Shown: piece after piece, positions 27,740-37,700 of the stretch
How the letters are laid out: the number at the start of each line of letters is the position of its first letter
How positions within the stretch are numbered: the first letter of the stretch is position 1
DNA from: Fimenecus sp051881455
Lineage (GTDB): Bacteria; Bacillota; Clostridia; Oscillospirales; Acutalibacteraceae
Direction of reading: 5' to 3'
Assembly (NCBI GenBank): GCA_051881455.1
Contig: JBJEPX010000017.1
Coordinates: 1 to 62,872, forward strand
Length of the DNA: 62,872 nucleotides
Translations under genes and position numbers: made by a program
The notes under the pieces: generated by a model
The model's database searches: none
Told to the model about the DNA's origin: nothing
Seen by the model: only the letters and a program-made list of their open reading frames with translations

Positions 27740-29095
27740 TCAATCCTTTCTTAGTTTATTGCCGTTTACGGCAAAATTATTGGTTTGGCGACTATCGGAG
27801 TGTGTTCTTTTAGAAATACTTTTTACCTCCTCATATGAAAGCTGTTTGTTTGACTTTTGGACTTTCTTGGAACGTTCATAAATTCGCTCACAGGCTCTCA
27901 GCTCCTTTCTTTGATTTTCTGTAATCTTGGTAATATTACCAATTTCTTTATTTATTTCCGCAAGCTCTTGGGGAGAGCTACAAGCAGACAATTTAATTCT
28001 TAAATCCTGCCGCTTATCCAATAGTGCACTTCTGTTCTCTTTGAGAAATAAATACACATCAGCCAACTGTGATACATCATCAATGGAATATTTTGAAAGT
28101 AACATAAGGTCTGCGGCAAAATCATCAAGTAATTTCATATCGCGGCGTGCATCCATCGGCATTTTGCGTTGGTAGTTTGCAGAGGCTTTTGATAATCTTC
28201 GCAAGCGGTATAAATACGAATAGTAAAGACCACGAAATCCACTACGCCGTTTGAATATAGGAAATACACCTCGATAACGAACAGTCTGATGTGGCTTACT
28301 GTAAAAAAGAGTTTTTGTAGGCTGTAACGGTAAAGACCGTCTCGAGTAGAGTATTCGCTGTGTAATATCTTCCTCTGTATAGCCATTACCAAGTTTGTAA
28401 AAGCGGAAATTAGTATTTGTGCCCGGTGGAGATATGCTCAAGTACTTCCTGCCACGATTTACAGTGTAGCCCTGTTCTGATAATCTTTCCAAAAGCTCTT
28501 TAAAAGTGGATACGGTGGGAATGAGAGCGTCTATATCCTTTCTTATTTCGCCACGCCAAGTAAATCCGCCGTTTTTATCAATAACCCATTCAGCATAGGA
28601 TTTATCCTTTCCTTTTGGATTAGTGATAACGGACAGTTTATGCTCACGGCATATACGGTCATTTTCAGAACGCATTTTTCTAATAAAGTCGTGGTCTGTT
28701 TGTAGTTTCTTGCCGTCAAGAGAATTAACGGCATTTACGCCCAAGTGATTGTGCAAGTGTCCTCGGTCAAGGTGAGTACCGACGACAACCTGATACCCTA
28801 AATCACCGAACAAGGCTTTTGCTAATTCCATACCACACTGATGTGCTTCTTCGGGTGTGACTTCATTTGGCGCAAACGACTGTATAAAATGATAGGCAAG
28901 GTTGCCACTGTTTTTATTCCATCTATCACGAACTGCTTTAAATTGTTCTGATGTTCCTATAGTGGAGCAATTTATGGAGTCCACATAAAGGGCTTTTTCA
29001 TCACAAGTCTTTTCGGGGTTCATAATATATGTAATCAGTGAGGAAACAGAGTGATGTGTCTTGGGAGGATTAGGTAATCGTTTAGTAACAGCCAA
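27740..29095 (-). CDS. MobP-type relaxase
   Basis: 451-aa conjugative relaxase (VirD2/MobA fold). The metal-binding three-histidine motif is THLDRGHLHNHLG (about residues 106-118). A tyrosine in SLITYIMNP (about 23) is the likely nucleophile that attacks oriT. The C-terminal half is basic and coiled. It probably starts with TTG after GGGAG, overlapping nothing; MobC ends 4 bases upstream. Nicks the candidate oriT near 29745-29815 and remains bound to the transferred strand. Confidence 0.9.
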   Translation of the reverse strand: MAVTKRLPNPPKTHHSVSSLITYIMNPEKTCDEKALYVDSINCSTIGTSEQFKAVRDRWNKNSGNLAYHFIQSFAPNEVTPEEAHQCGMELAKALFGDLGYQVVVGTHLDRGHLHNHLGVNAVNSLDGKKLQTDHDFIRKMRSENDRICREHKLSVITNPKGKDKSYAEWVIDKNGGFTWRGEIRKDIDALIPTVSTFKELLERLSEQGYTVNRGRKYLSISPPGTNTNFRFYKLGNGYTEEDITQRILYSRRSLPLQPTKTLFYSKPHQTVRYRGVFPIFKRRSGFRGLYYSYLYRLRRLSKASANYQRKMPMDARRDMKLLDDFAADLMLLSKYSIDDVSQLADVYLFLKENRSALLDKRQDLRIKLSACSSPQELAEINKEIGNITKITENQRKELRACERIYERSKKVQKSNKQLSYEEVKSISKRTHSDSRQTNNFAVNGNKLRKD

Positions 29096-29099
29096 ATGC

Positions 29100-29426
29100 T
29101 CACTCCCTTCGCTCTAAAAAATCTTTCATAATGTTTTCAAATTTTGTAACCGACTCTGAAAACAGCTTTACATTTATAATCCCCATTGAGTGTGCGCGTC
29201 GGGAAATCTGATTAAGGTTATTGCCGATAGCATAAAGCTGATTTGCAATGTCCCTGTCAAGTTCTGTGACTTCTTTAACCCGTGGTGTTTTTTCGCAAAT
29301 CAGTTTGCGTAAATATCCCTCGGCGGTTAGTCCCGTCAGTTCAAGATTATGTATGAAAAAATCATATTCCTCGTCGCTCAATCTTACTTGCACTCTATGG
29401 GTTCGGTTTCTCTTTTCATTCGCCAT
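29100..29426 (-). CDS. mobC: MobC-family relaxosome protein
   Basis: 108-aa DNA-binding protein with an N-terminal ribbon-helix-helix (HRVQVRLSDEEYDFFIHNLE) and the MobC core DIANQLYAIGNNLNQISRRAHS. MobC helps melt oriT for the relaxase. It overlaps the preceding RHH gene by 11 bases and is followed directly by the relaxase. Confidence 0.88.
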   Translation of the reverse strand: MANEKRNRTHRVQVRLSDEEYDFFIHNLELTGLTAEGYLRKLICEKTPRVKEVTELDRDIANQLYAIGNNLNQISRRAHSMGIINVKLFSESVTKFENIMKDFLERRE

Positions 29427-29625
29427 ATTTTATCTCCTTTAATTTTTTAAAAAACGGTTTAAGTTTTTTGTTTTCACTTGGCTTTTCGTTTTTTGCAATG
29501 AGTAACAATCCTATTCGAAAAATTTCCGATTGCGAAAGTCCGCTTTCTTCCGAAATGTAAGCCACAATTTGTGCTTCTCTTTCTGAAAGCCTAATTAAAA
29601 ATTTTTTATTTTTTTTGCTGTTCAT
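29416..29625 (-). CDS. Ribbon-helix-helix protein
   Basis: 69-aa RHH protein (KKFLIRLSEREAQIVAYISE, GLSQSEIFRIGLLLI). The start ATG 29625 follows a perfect AGGAGGTG; the longer frame from 29706 lacks support. First gene of the mobilisation operon, next to the candidate oriT, so it may be an autoregulator or relaxosome component. Confidence 0.78.
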   Translation of the reverse strand: MNSKKNKKFLIRLSEREAQIVAYISEESGLSQSEIFRIGLLLIAKNEKPSENKKLKPFFKKLKEIKYGE

Positions 29626-29744
29626 TTTTTCACACCTCCTAAAAAAGTTGAGAGAAAAATCGTATCGAAATCGCAAGAAAAAATCAGCAAGAAAATTTTT
29701 TGCCATTTCTTCCCATTTTTCTATTCGTAATAAGTTTTAAGTCG

Positions 29745-29815
29745 TGGCAAGCAAGGGGTTTGGGTGACCAAACCCCGAAAGCTTGTTAGGGGACACCCCT
29801 AAAACCCCCGACCAA
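29745..29815. other. Candidate origin of transfer (oriT)
   Basis: Two adjacent hairpins: GGGGTTTGG-GTGA-CCAAACCCC (29755-29776) and TTAGGGG-ACA-CCCCTAA (29786-29802), within a non-coding gap directly upstream of the RHH/MobC/relaxase operon. Twenty-two bases apart, two copies of TTTTACTCAC (29855, 29877) lie on its other side and could be protein-binding sites. Position and structure match oriT of mobilisable Firmicutes elements; the nick site itself is not identifiable. Confidence 0.65.
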
Positions 29816-29895
29816 ATGCAAAAATTTTTGTAAAAATTTTGCCGTAAATTCACATTTTACTCACTCAAATTTTGCGTTTTACTCACCGCAAAAAA

Positions 29896-31017
29896 TCAAA
29901 ACTTAACATCAACTTTTCGGCTGTTCCCTTGCTTGTTTTTTTCATTTTGCAAGCGTTTAAAACCGTCATTTACTTTAACAGTTTTGCGGATTTCTTCGCC
30001 GAAAATTTGCTCAAAGACTTTAAGATTTTTCCCAAAAGTAGTTAAGTGACACACACCTTTTTTGTAATAACAAGAGTGTGCAAGACGGTGAATTGTATCG
30101 TTGCTCGAATAGTATTCGTGAGTGTAATCTTTCTCCGAAAGTTGAAAAATAACAAGGTGTTCGCCTTGCTTTTTTGCGTATCTGCAGAGGTCAAAATAAC
30201 TCTTTTTTGATAGCTTAACTGATAACTTTCCATCTAAAATATCTTTTAAATCCTGCTCTGGATTAAGCTTGAAAAGCGGTGTTTTTAAGAGGGAAATATC
30301 ATCAACTGCACGGCGTAAGAGCTGACTTTTTTCGTTAATTTCCTTTGCACTTTCATTGATTTCGGGATTGCTTTTTACTGCATTGAAAGCAAAATTTTCT
30401 CCGCCGATTTCGGCACACAAGTTGTATTCCGAAAGCAGTTTTGCGTAATAATCATCACGGTTATTAAAGAGTTCAGGTAGTACATGACTCTTTAAAAAAT
30501 TGTGATAGCCAACCTTATCACGCTCTCTAAACTCGTTCATTGTAATAAAATATTTCTTTTGAAAAGCTTCAACTTGTTCGGAATTATCAGTGTAAAGATT
30601 TATATCTACATCGGTTCTCGGTGCTGTCGGGTCACCTTCCGCAAGGCAGTTAATTGATAGATTTTTGCTCACCATATCAGGATAAACGCCGAGCTTTTTC
30701 CACTCGTAATCCCACAGCATATTACCTTTTCGTGTCTGCTTTTCGTGGCTGATGCCGTACCACTCGGCGAGTGTTTGCATAGCTGCTTTTCTCTCACAGC
30801 TTTCCATTTCCTGCACTAAATTTATAGTGTCACCACCTGCGCCACTGCCAAAATCGTACCAAGTGTTAGTTGGGTAAATATAACAGGATTTAGTGCGTTC
30901 AGAACGAATTTTGCATACAAATTTTTCACCGTTTTTTTCAACTTCAACATTGTAAATGTCTTGCAAAACTTGAACAACTGAAATAGATTTTAGTTGTTCA
31001 ATATAATCATCGGGCAT
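29896..31017 (-). CDS. CHC2-fold primase-like protein lacking complete zinc ligands
   Basis: 373-aa protein. The first 100 residues resemble the DnaG-type zinc-binding domain: FVCKIRSERTKSCYIYP, then WYDFGSGAGGDTINLVQ, corresponding to CPFH...CFGCGAGGD..D.V of primases. Of the usual CHC2 ligands only the first cysteine is obvious; the central C-x2-C is replaced by FGSG. The remainder (to 373) has no recognised motif. Such truncated primase-type proteins are common in conjugative elements. Starts 17 bases after GGAGTG region; reading of single-strand DNA processing on entry is inferred. Confidence 0.55.
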   Translation of the reverse strand: MPDDYIEQLKSISVVQVLQDIYNVEVEKNGEKFVCKIRSERTKSCYIYPTNTWYDFGSGAGGDTINLVQEMESCERKAAMQTLAEWYGISHEKQTRKGNMLWDYEWKKLGVYPDMVSKNLSINCLAEGDPTAPRTDVDINLYTDNSEQVEAFQKKYFITMNEFRERDKVGYHNFLKSHVLPELFNNRDDYYAKLLSEYNLCAEIGGENFAFNAVKSNPEINESAKEINEKSQLLRRAVDDISLLKTPLFKLNPEQDLKDILDGKLSVKLSKKSYFDLCRYAKKQGEHLVIFQLSEKDYTHEYYSSNDTIHRLAHSCYYKKGVCHLTTFGKNLKVFEQIFGEEIRKTVKVNDGFKRLQNEKNKQGNSRKVDVKF

Positions 31018-31040
31018 TATAAAATCACTCCTTGTATTAA

Positions 31041-31081
31041 ATTGAAAAGTACTAAGATTTTTCGTTAAATCTCAGTACTTT
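31041..31081 (-). terminator. Intrinsic terminator after the P-loop kinase gene
   Basis: 15-bp stem (AAAGTACT.AGATTT / AAATCT.AGTACTTT, one mismatch) with 6-base loop, T-run on the minus side. Confidence 0.65.
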
Positions 31082-31112
31082 CTTTAGGATTTAAATAAAC
31101 TATTCTATATTT

Positions 31113-31679
31113 TTATTTAATCAGTGGTTTATTCTTGGCACGCTGTTTTCTTACGTTCGTTTGAATATTCTTTACACATATTTTCATAGCATCATAGGTG
31201 TATTTGCCGTAATAAATATTATTGTCATTAAGCAAATCAAGCACCTTTTTGTCTAACCGAGCTGACTGTTCACGGTCATGTATGCGACCTTCTTTTTCAA
31301 AGTGTGCCCCTCGTTGAACAAAAAGTGTAAAATTTTGTTGTGATTTAAACTGCCTAATTACCTCGTTTTCAAAAGCAGAATTTCGCTCTTTTAAATAAAG
31401 CAGACTAAGAATAATGGGAGAGTCTGTCACAACAACGTCCACTTTTCCCATCAAACATTGTACGCGATGATTTTGCTTTTCGTATAACTGTCTCTGATGC
31501 TCAAGTGTACCGTCAAGCAAATCGGTGCGCCCTTCCCACACATACTCTTTGGCAACCTCTGGAACATACTCAACAACTAAACCAGCTTTTTTTAATTCAG
31601 CAGCTATTTCCCAAGCGCATGTTGTTTTCCCTGCTCCTGGTCCTGCAACAAGATTTACTACTACTGTATTGTGTTTCAT
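31113..31679 (-). CDS. P-loop ATPase/kinase of NadR-like fold
   Basis: 188-aa single-domain nucleotide-binding protein. Walker A is AGPGAGKTTCA (about residues 12-22), followed by VEYVPEVAKEYVWEG and the Walker B-like VVVTDSPIILSLL. This arrangement fits AAA_28/nicotinamide-ribose-kinase-like P-loop kinases, which include end-healing and nucleotide kinases of phages and elements. The substrate cannot be told from sequence. Stands alone between two terminator-bounded units. Confidence 0.7.
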   Translation of the reverse strand: MKHNTVVVNLVAGPGAGKTTCAWEIAAELKKAGLVVEYVPEVAKEYVWEGRTDLLDGTLEHQRQLYEKQNHRVQCLMGKVDVVVTDSPIILSLLYLKERNSAFENEVIRQFKSQQNFTLFVQRGAHFEKEGRIHDREQSARLDKKVLDLLNDNNIYYGKYTYDAMKICVKNIQTNVRKQRAKNKPLIK

Positions 31680-31757
31680 TTTTTACCTCCTGTAGGTATG
31701 AAGGCACCGCCTGATTTTCTAAAAACCAAGAGGTGCCTATTATAAGTTTTTAAAATT

Positions 31758-34700
31758 TTAAATTGTTTTTGTATCGTGGTTTTTACTGCCACGGTTGATA
31801 GGCTCTAATTCGTCGGGAGCGTCGTCACTAATAACTATTCTTTCACTTGAATTGGTATTTAGAATAGCGTTTATCTCATTAAGACGAGCACTCTTTTCTT
31901 GTAATTCCTGCTCCTTGTCAAAAGACTTTTGGATTTCCTCTTTAGCGGTTTCCAACTGCCCATTGACACGGTCAAGCTCATTTTTCGTATTGCTTAAACG
32001 CTCTCCGATATTGTCAATAAGGTTATCAATTCGAGTGATGTTTCCTATGTCACTTTCGCCTAAAAAAGTGCTGTGGGTAGCCTTGCCCACAAGTGATAAT
32101 TTCAAAGAAAAGCCATCAAGAAAGATAAACATTTCAAAACCACGATAACTGCCGATATGTAATTTTTCATTGGGCTTTATATACTTTGCCATTTCAAGAA
32201 TATGGCTACCTGCAGACTCCTTTTCTTTGTGGAATGTACCGTCAACCGTCATTCCTACAAAACTGTTTTCCGTCCCTTTAGGGTGAGCTTTTGCCGTTTC
32301 TAAATCACTCTCAAGCTTTGGAATTGACTCATTAAGCACTGCAATAAGCTGTGGAAAATACTTTGTAATTTTATCCTCAAGAACATATTGGGCGGACATG
32401 AAATTGGATTTTAACAAGCGTAATCTTTGTACTTGAATATCTAAATCCATCTTTTCCTTTATGAGAGGATTACCCGTCGCAAGCATTTTAATCTCGGCAT
32501 AGGACAGTACACTTTCATCAATATCTTCACAGGAACGGGCAGGACTTTTGCTCGTAAAAATCTGTGAAATGAATTTCTGCTTATTCTCCACAAGCTGATA
32601 GAGGTATGCATCGAAAGTGCCCTTTGTGACATATCTGAATAGTTTAACAGCGGGATTTTCATTGTGTTGGCGGATAATTCTGCCTGCCCTTTGTTCGAGG
32701 TCAGAGGGACGCCAAGGACAATCCAAATCGTGCAATGCAATTAGTTTATCCTGCACGTTTGTACCCGCACCCATTTTGGGAGTTGAGCCAAGCAATACAC
32801 GAACAGCGCCGTTGCAAACCTTTTTAAATAAAGTAGCTTTTTGTGCTTTCGTTTTTGCATTGTGGATAAACTCTATTTCATTTTCGGGGATGCCACGAGA
32901 TACAAGCTTGTCACGTACATCAGTATATACTGAAAATTCCTCATCACTTTTCGGTGTGGAAAGGTCGCAAAAAACAAGCTGTGTGGACTTTTTGTTCTGT
33001 GTTTCCTGCCAAGTATTAAAGATGTTTTCTACACAGGAATTTACCTTGCTTTCGGAAGCATCAGGGAACTTTGGGTTTATTAACCTTTGGTCAAGGGCTA
33101 ATTTACGTCCGTCATTGGTAATTTTCAGCATATTGTCTTCTTGCGGCTTCACAATACCTTTGCGAATTTTTTCGGCTCGTTCGCCAAGTTCGTCAACCAA
33201 ACTTTTTTGTATTTCAGACGGCTCTGTTGATACCGTAATGTATTCGGCTTCGGGCACATCAAGGTTAAGCATATCTGCTGTTTTAATATCGGCAATCTCT
33301 TTAAACATTGCCATAAGCTCAGGTAAGTTATTAAAACGTGCAAATCGTTTTTTAGCCCGGTATCCTGTACCCTCAGGCTTTAATTCAATAGATGTTACCG
33401 TTTCGCCAAACATAGAAGCCCAGCTGTCAAAATAATGTAAATTGTTCTTCTCCAAGGTATCATATTGCAAGTACCTCTGTATTGTATAAAGCTCAACCAT
33501 ACTATTCGAAACAGGCGTTCCTGTGGCAAAAACAACTCCGCGGTTGTCCGTCAGCTCGTCAAGATACTGGCATTTCATAAAGAGGTCTGAACTCTTTTGA
33601 GCTTCGGTTTGGGATATGCCCGCAACATTTCGCATTTTGGTATAGAGAAAAAGATTTTTGTAATAATGGCTTTCATCAACGAAAAGTCTGTCAATACCGA
33701 GTTGTTCAAAGGTAACAACATCATCTTTTCTTGTTTGGGAGTTGAGCTTTTCAAGCTTATTTTGAATGCTCTTTTTGCTTCGAGCCATTTGCTTGACGGA
33801 AAATTTATCTGTTGTAGCCGCCATTCCTGCCACAATGTCATTGAGCTGACGTTGGAGCATTTCTCTTTGCCGTTCAATGCTAATTGGAATTTTCTCAAAT
33901 TGAGAATGACCAATGATAACAGCATCGTAATCTCCTGTTGCAATTTTGCCGCAAAACCGTTTGCGGTTCTTTGTTTCAAAATCCTTTTCGGTTGCAACCA
34001 AAATATTTGCAGATGGATAAAGATTCATAAACTCATTAGCCCACTGCTCTGTAATGTGGTTCGGCACAACGAACATTGATTTATTGCAAAGCCCGAGACG
34101 TTTGCTCTCCATAGCCGCCGCAACCATTTCAAAGGTTTTTCCTGCACCAACGGCGTGAGCCAATAGTGTATTACCGCCGTAAAGGATATGCGCTACAGCG
34201 TTCTTTTGGTGCTGTTTTAAAGTGATTTCGGGGTTCATACCGCTAAACACTATATGACTGCCGTCATACTCACGGGGACGTATGCAATTATATTTTTCGT
34301 TGTACTTTTTACAAAGCTCGTTTCTGCGGACAGGGTCAGACCATATCCATTCTTTGAATTTTTCCTTAATGCCGTCTTGCTTTTCCTGTGCTATTTGAGT
34401 TTCGTTTTCATTAAGAACAGCTTTAACCTTGCCATCAGGCTGTTGGATATAGTCATAAACATGAACATCACGAAGATTTAATGTGTCTTCGATTATTTTG
34501 TAGGCGTTTATTCTTTCAGTACCGTAAATGTTTTTAGCATTTATGTTGTAACTGTCCATAGATTTATTTGAAACATTCCACTCGCCTGTATATTGAGAAT
34601 AATTAACTTTAATATCCGATTGTAAATATATCGGCGTTTGGATTAGATTGTGAATGAAATCTTCATAAATCTCTGGAGGAATCCAAGTAGTTCCCAACTG

Positions 34701-37700
34701 TACGGAAATTTCGCTTGCAGTTAAATCTTTAGGCTGAACTTTCTCTAAGGCTTCAACATTAACAGCAAAATCATTGGGAGATATTTCGGCTGCTTTCTGT
34801 GCCTGTGCAAGCTTTTTCCGCACATTCCCGGACAAATACTCGTCTGCCATGACGTACTTGTTATTTGTCCCCGAATTTTCATCATACATAGGGTTAAGGA
34901 ATATAACGCCCTTTAAAGCTTCAAATATTTCCTTTTCCGTCTTTCCTGTAAGGGAACACATATACGGAATATCAATACACGCTTTTTCACCTATGGAAAC
35001 AGCCAAAGCTTCGTTTGCAGTATCAACGGAATTAACCGCTATATGCGGCTTAATGGTTCTTTTGGTGAATATATCAGCCTTACCCGTATAAATATTGTCC
35101 TTATCAAATTTTTCAAGGGACAAAAGCAAAGGAAGGGAACTATCCTCGGCAAACAGGGATTTATTTGTTCGTGAATTGATTGTACCGTATTCCTTTGTGA
35201 AGCTATCATAGAGATTATTAAGCTTTGATTGCTCAAGCTTGATTTCTGCATCAGGATAGTTATCCCTTTGCAAGTCTAAAAGCCGACGGACACAATCACG
35301 GATTTCTATTAACCCTTTCATTCGTTCAAACTTATCATTTGAAATTTCTACGAGGGTCATTTCGGAGTTTTCACGGTAATAAATATCACCGTCAAAGAGC
35401 GTATATGAGAAATTTTTTACGCTTGGGTCAGCAGGAATCGTTGTCTTGCTGTCCGCTTCAATTTCCTCAAGAACTGTAAAATTGGTTATTTCTCCGTTAA
35501 TATTTTGGACGGCTTTGTTGAGCTGTTCTTTAAGGGATACACCTTTAAACGGTGTGCAAGTGGCGCGGCTCTTGCCGAACTGGCTTGATACCATTTCCAT
35601 TTTACCCAAAATCATTTCGGGGTGGTCTGCGAAATAACTGTTCATCTGAATACCGTTACCGTCTTTTGCTAAATGCACCCATTCGGGTTCAATATCCATA
35701 AGGCGGTCTCGTTTTTGCAGGATAATTATATCCGAAACAGCCGACGTTCCTGCGTTACCCTTAAATGTGTTGTTAGGCAAACGAATTGCCCCCAACAATT
35801 CGGCTCTCTGTGCTATGTATTTGCGCACTTTAGGGTTAGCCTTATCCATTGTCCCCATTGAGGTTAAAAGCACTAAAATGCCGCCTGCACGGACTTTATC
35901 AAGAGATTTTGCAAAAAAATAGTCGTGGATAAGGAAATTGTGCTTGTCATACCTAATATCAAGGACTTTAAAGTCTCCGAAAGGTACGTTTCCTATAACG
36001 GCATCAAAAAAATTATCTTTTAAATCTGCCTTTTCGAAAGGTTCAGCTTTAATTGAGGTTTTTTGATAAAGTTGTTGTGCGATGCCCGCCGATATACTGT
36101 CAATTTCAACGCCGAATATTTTACTGTTTTGCATATTTTCGGGTAACATTCCTATAAAGTTACCTACACCGCAGGACGGCTCTAAAATATTGCCCGATTG
36201 AAAGCCTAAACGCTCCATTATGTCATACACGGCCGTCACAACCTCTGTGGGCGTGTAGAAAGCACTCAAAACGCTGTCCTTGGCACTTTCATACTCTTGA
36301 GGTGAAAGCGCTGTATATAGCTCTGTAAACTCATTTGCCCACGCTTCGTTGTTTTCATCAAAGGCTTCGGGAATACCGCCCCAACCAACATATTTGGATA
36401 AGATAATCTGTTCTTCAGGAGTGGCAAAGCGGTTGTCGAACTCGCACTCTTTGAGTACTCGAATAGCTTCCATATTTCTGCGAAAGCGTTCTTTCTTTCC
36501 GACTTCCTCGATTTCGTGAGAAGCAAGATTGAAATTATGACGATCTGCCATCGGGATTTCAGGGTGCAGGTCAGTGAACGCCACACTTTCCTGCCTCGGC
36601 TTTGGAGTGGCGAGGGCAGTTGGCTTTTCCTTTTCGGCGGGCTCTTTGATAGACTCAGGTACCTTAACCGCAGACGGACGATGGGAAAGGAGTGCATTTT
36701 CCAAAATCGGAATTATAGCATTATATGCCGGATATTGTTTCAAGAAGTCAATTACTCCTCCATCACCATCTCCTATGTCTTGTCTTTCCGTAAATGTCGT
36801 GCCGTCAGGCATATTGACTGTAAACTTTGTTTTAGCATAACCTAAATATCCGCAATCGGGGTCATCAGCTTCAAATGCTAATTCAGAAGAGCCTCCATAT
36901 TTATCTAAAACTTCTTGCCTTTTCTTTCGCCAATCAGCATCGGATGCTTTCATTAGTTCATCAAAATCCCTAACGCTGTATGTTTTTCCATCGTCAAAAG
37001 CTTCATGCTCTGACCATACGCAAGTAATTGTAGGCAATGTGTTTGCAAGATAAGGGCTCGGTGTCACATTAAATCCTTGAGGAGTAGGGTCAAGCTCAGT
37101 AGCCAAATCAACAGGAACTTCCTTGTTTTGCGAAACAAGTGTTACTGTTTTTCGCTCGCCGTTTTCAAGAAAGCAAACAGAAACATCAAGCCCTCTTTCT
37201 GTAAGCATATTAAGGTAAGTTTTGAGAACGTGTCGTGGTAAACCTACCATCGGAGCTCTTTCATTTCTGCTAATCTGTCTTGATGTCAGAACAAGTTCAA
37301 GTGCGCCTGCAACTATCTTTGCATCCTCGTCGTAGGCTTCAAAGAAATCTCCAACCTGATAAAACAAAATTTTATCAGAGTTTTCAGCTTTTTCAGAGAG
37401 ATAATTACGATATAACGGATTGTATCTGTTGTCAGCAAAAGTGACACCTTTTTCTTTGCATAATTCTTTGAACTCATCAAGCAGTTTGTCATCAATTCCG
37501 AGAACAGAGCCGTCATCCTGAAAAACAAAGGCTTCATCAATCAGGAAAGCATAAACTTCAGTACCACTCCAAGTATTGTCATTATTCTTTGCGATTAGGA
37601 TACCACCTTCATAAGTCAGGTCAATATCATCAATTTTCAAAGAAGAAAGAACATTGTATAACACTTTTGTTTCCTTAGTTTCAGGCTGAACAAAAGTTAA

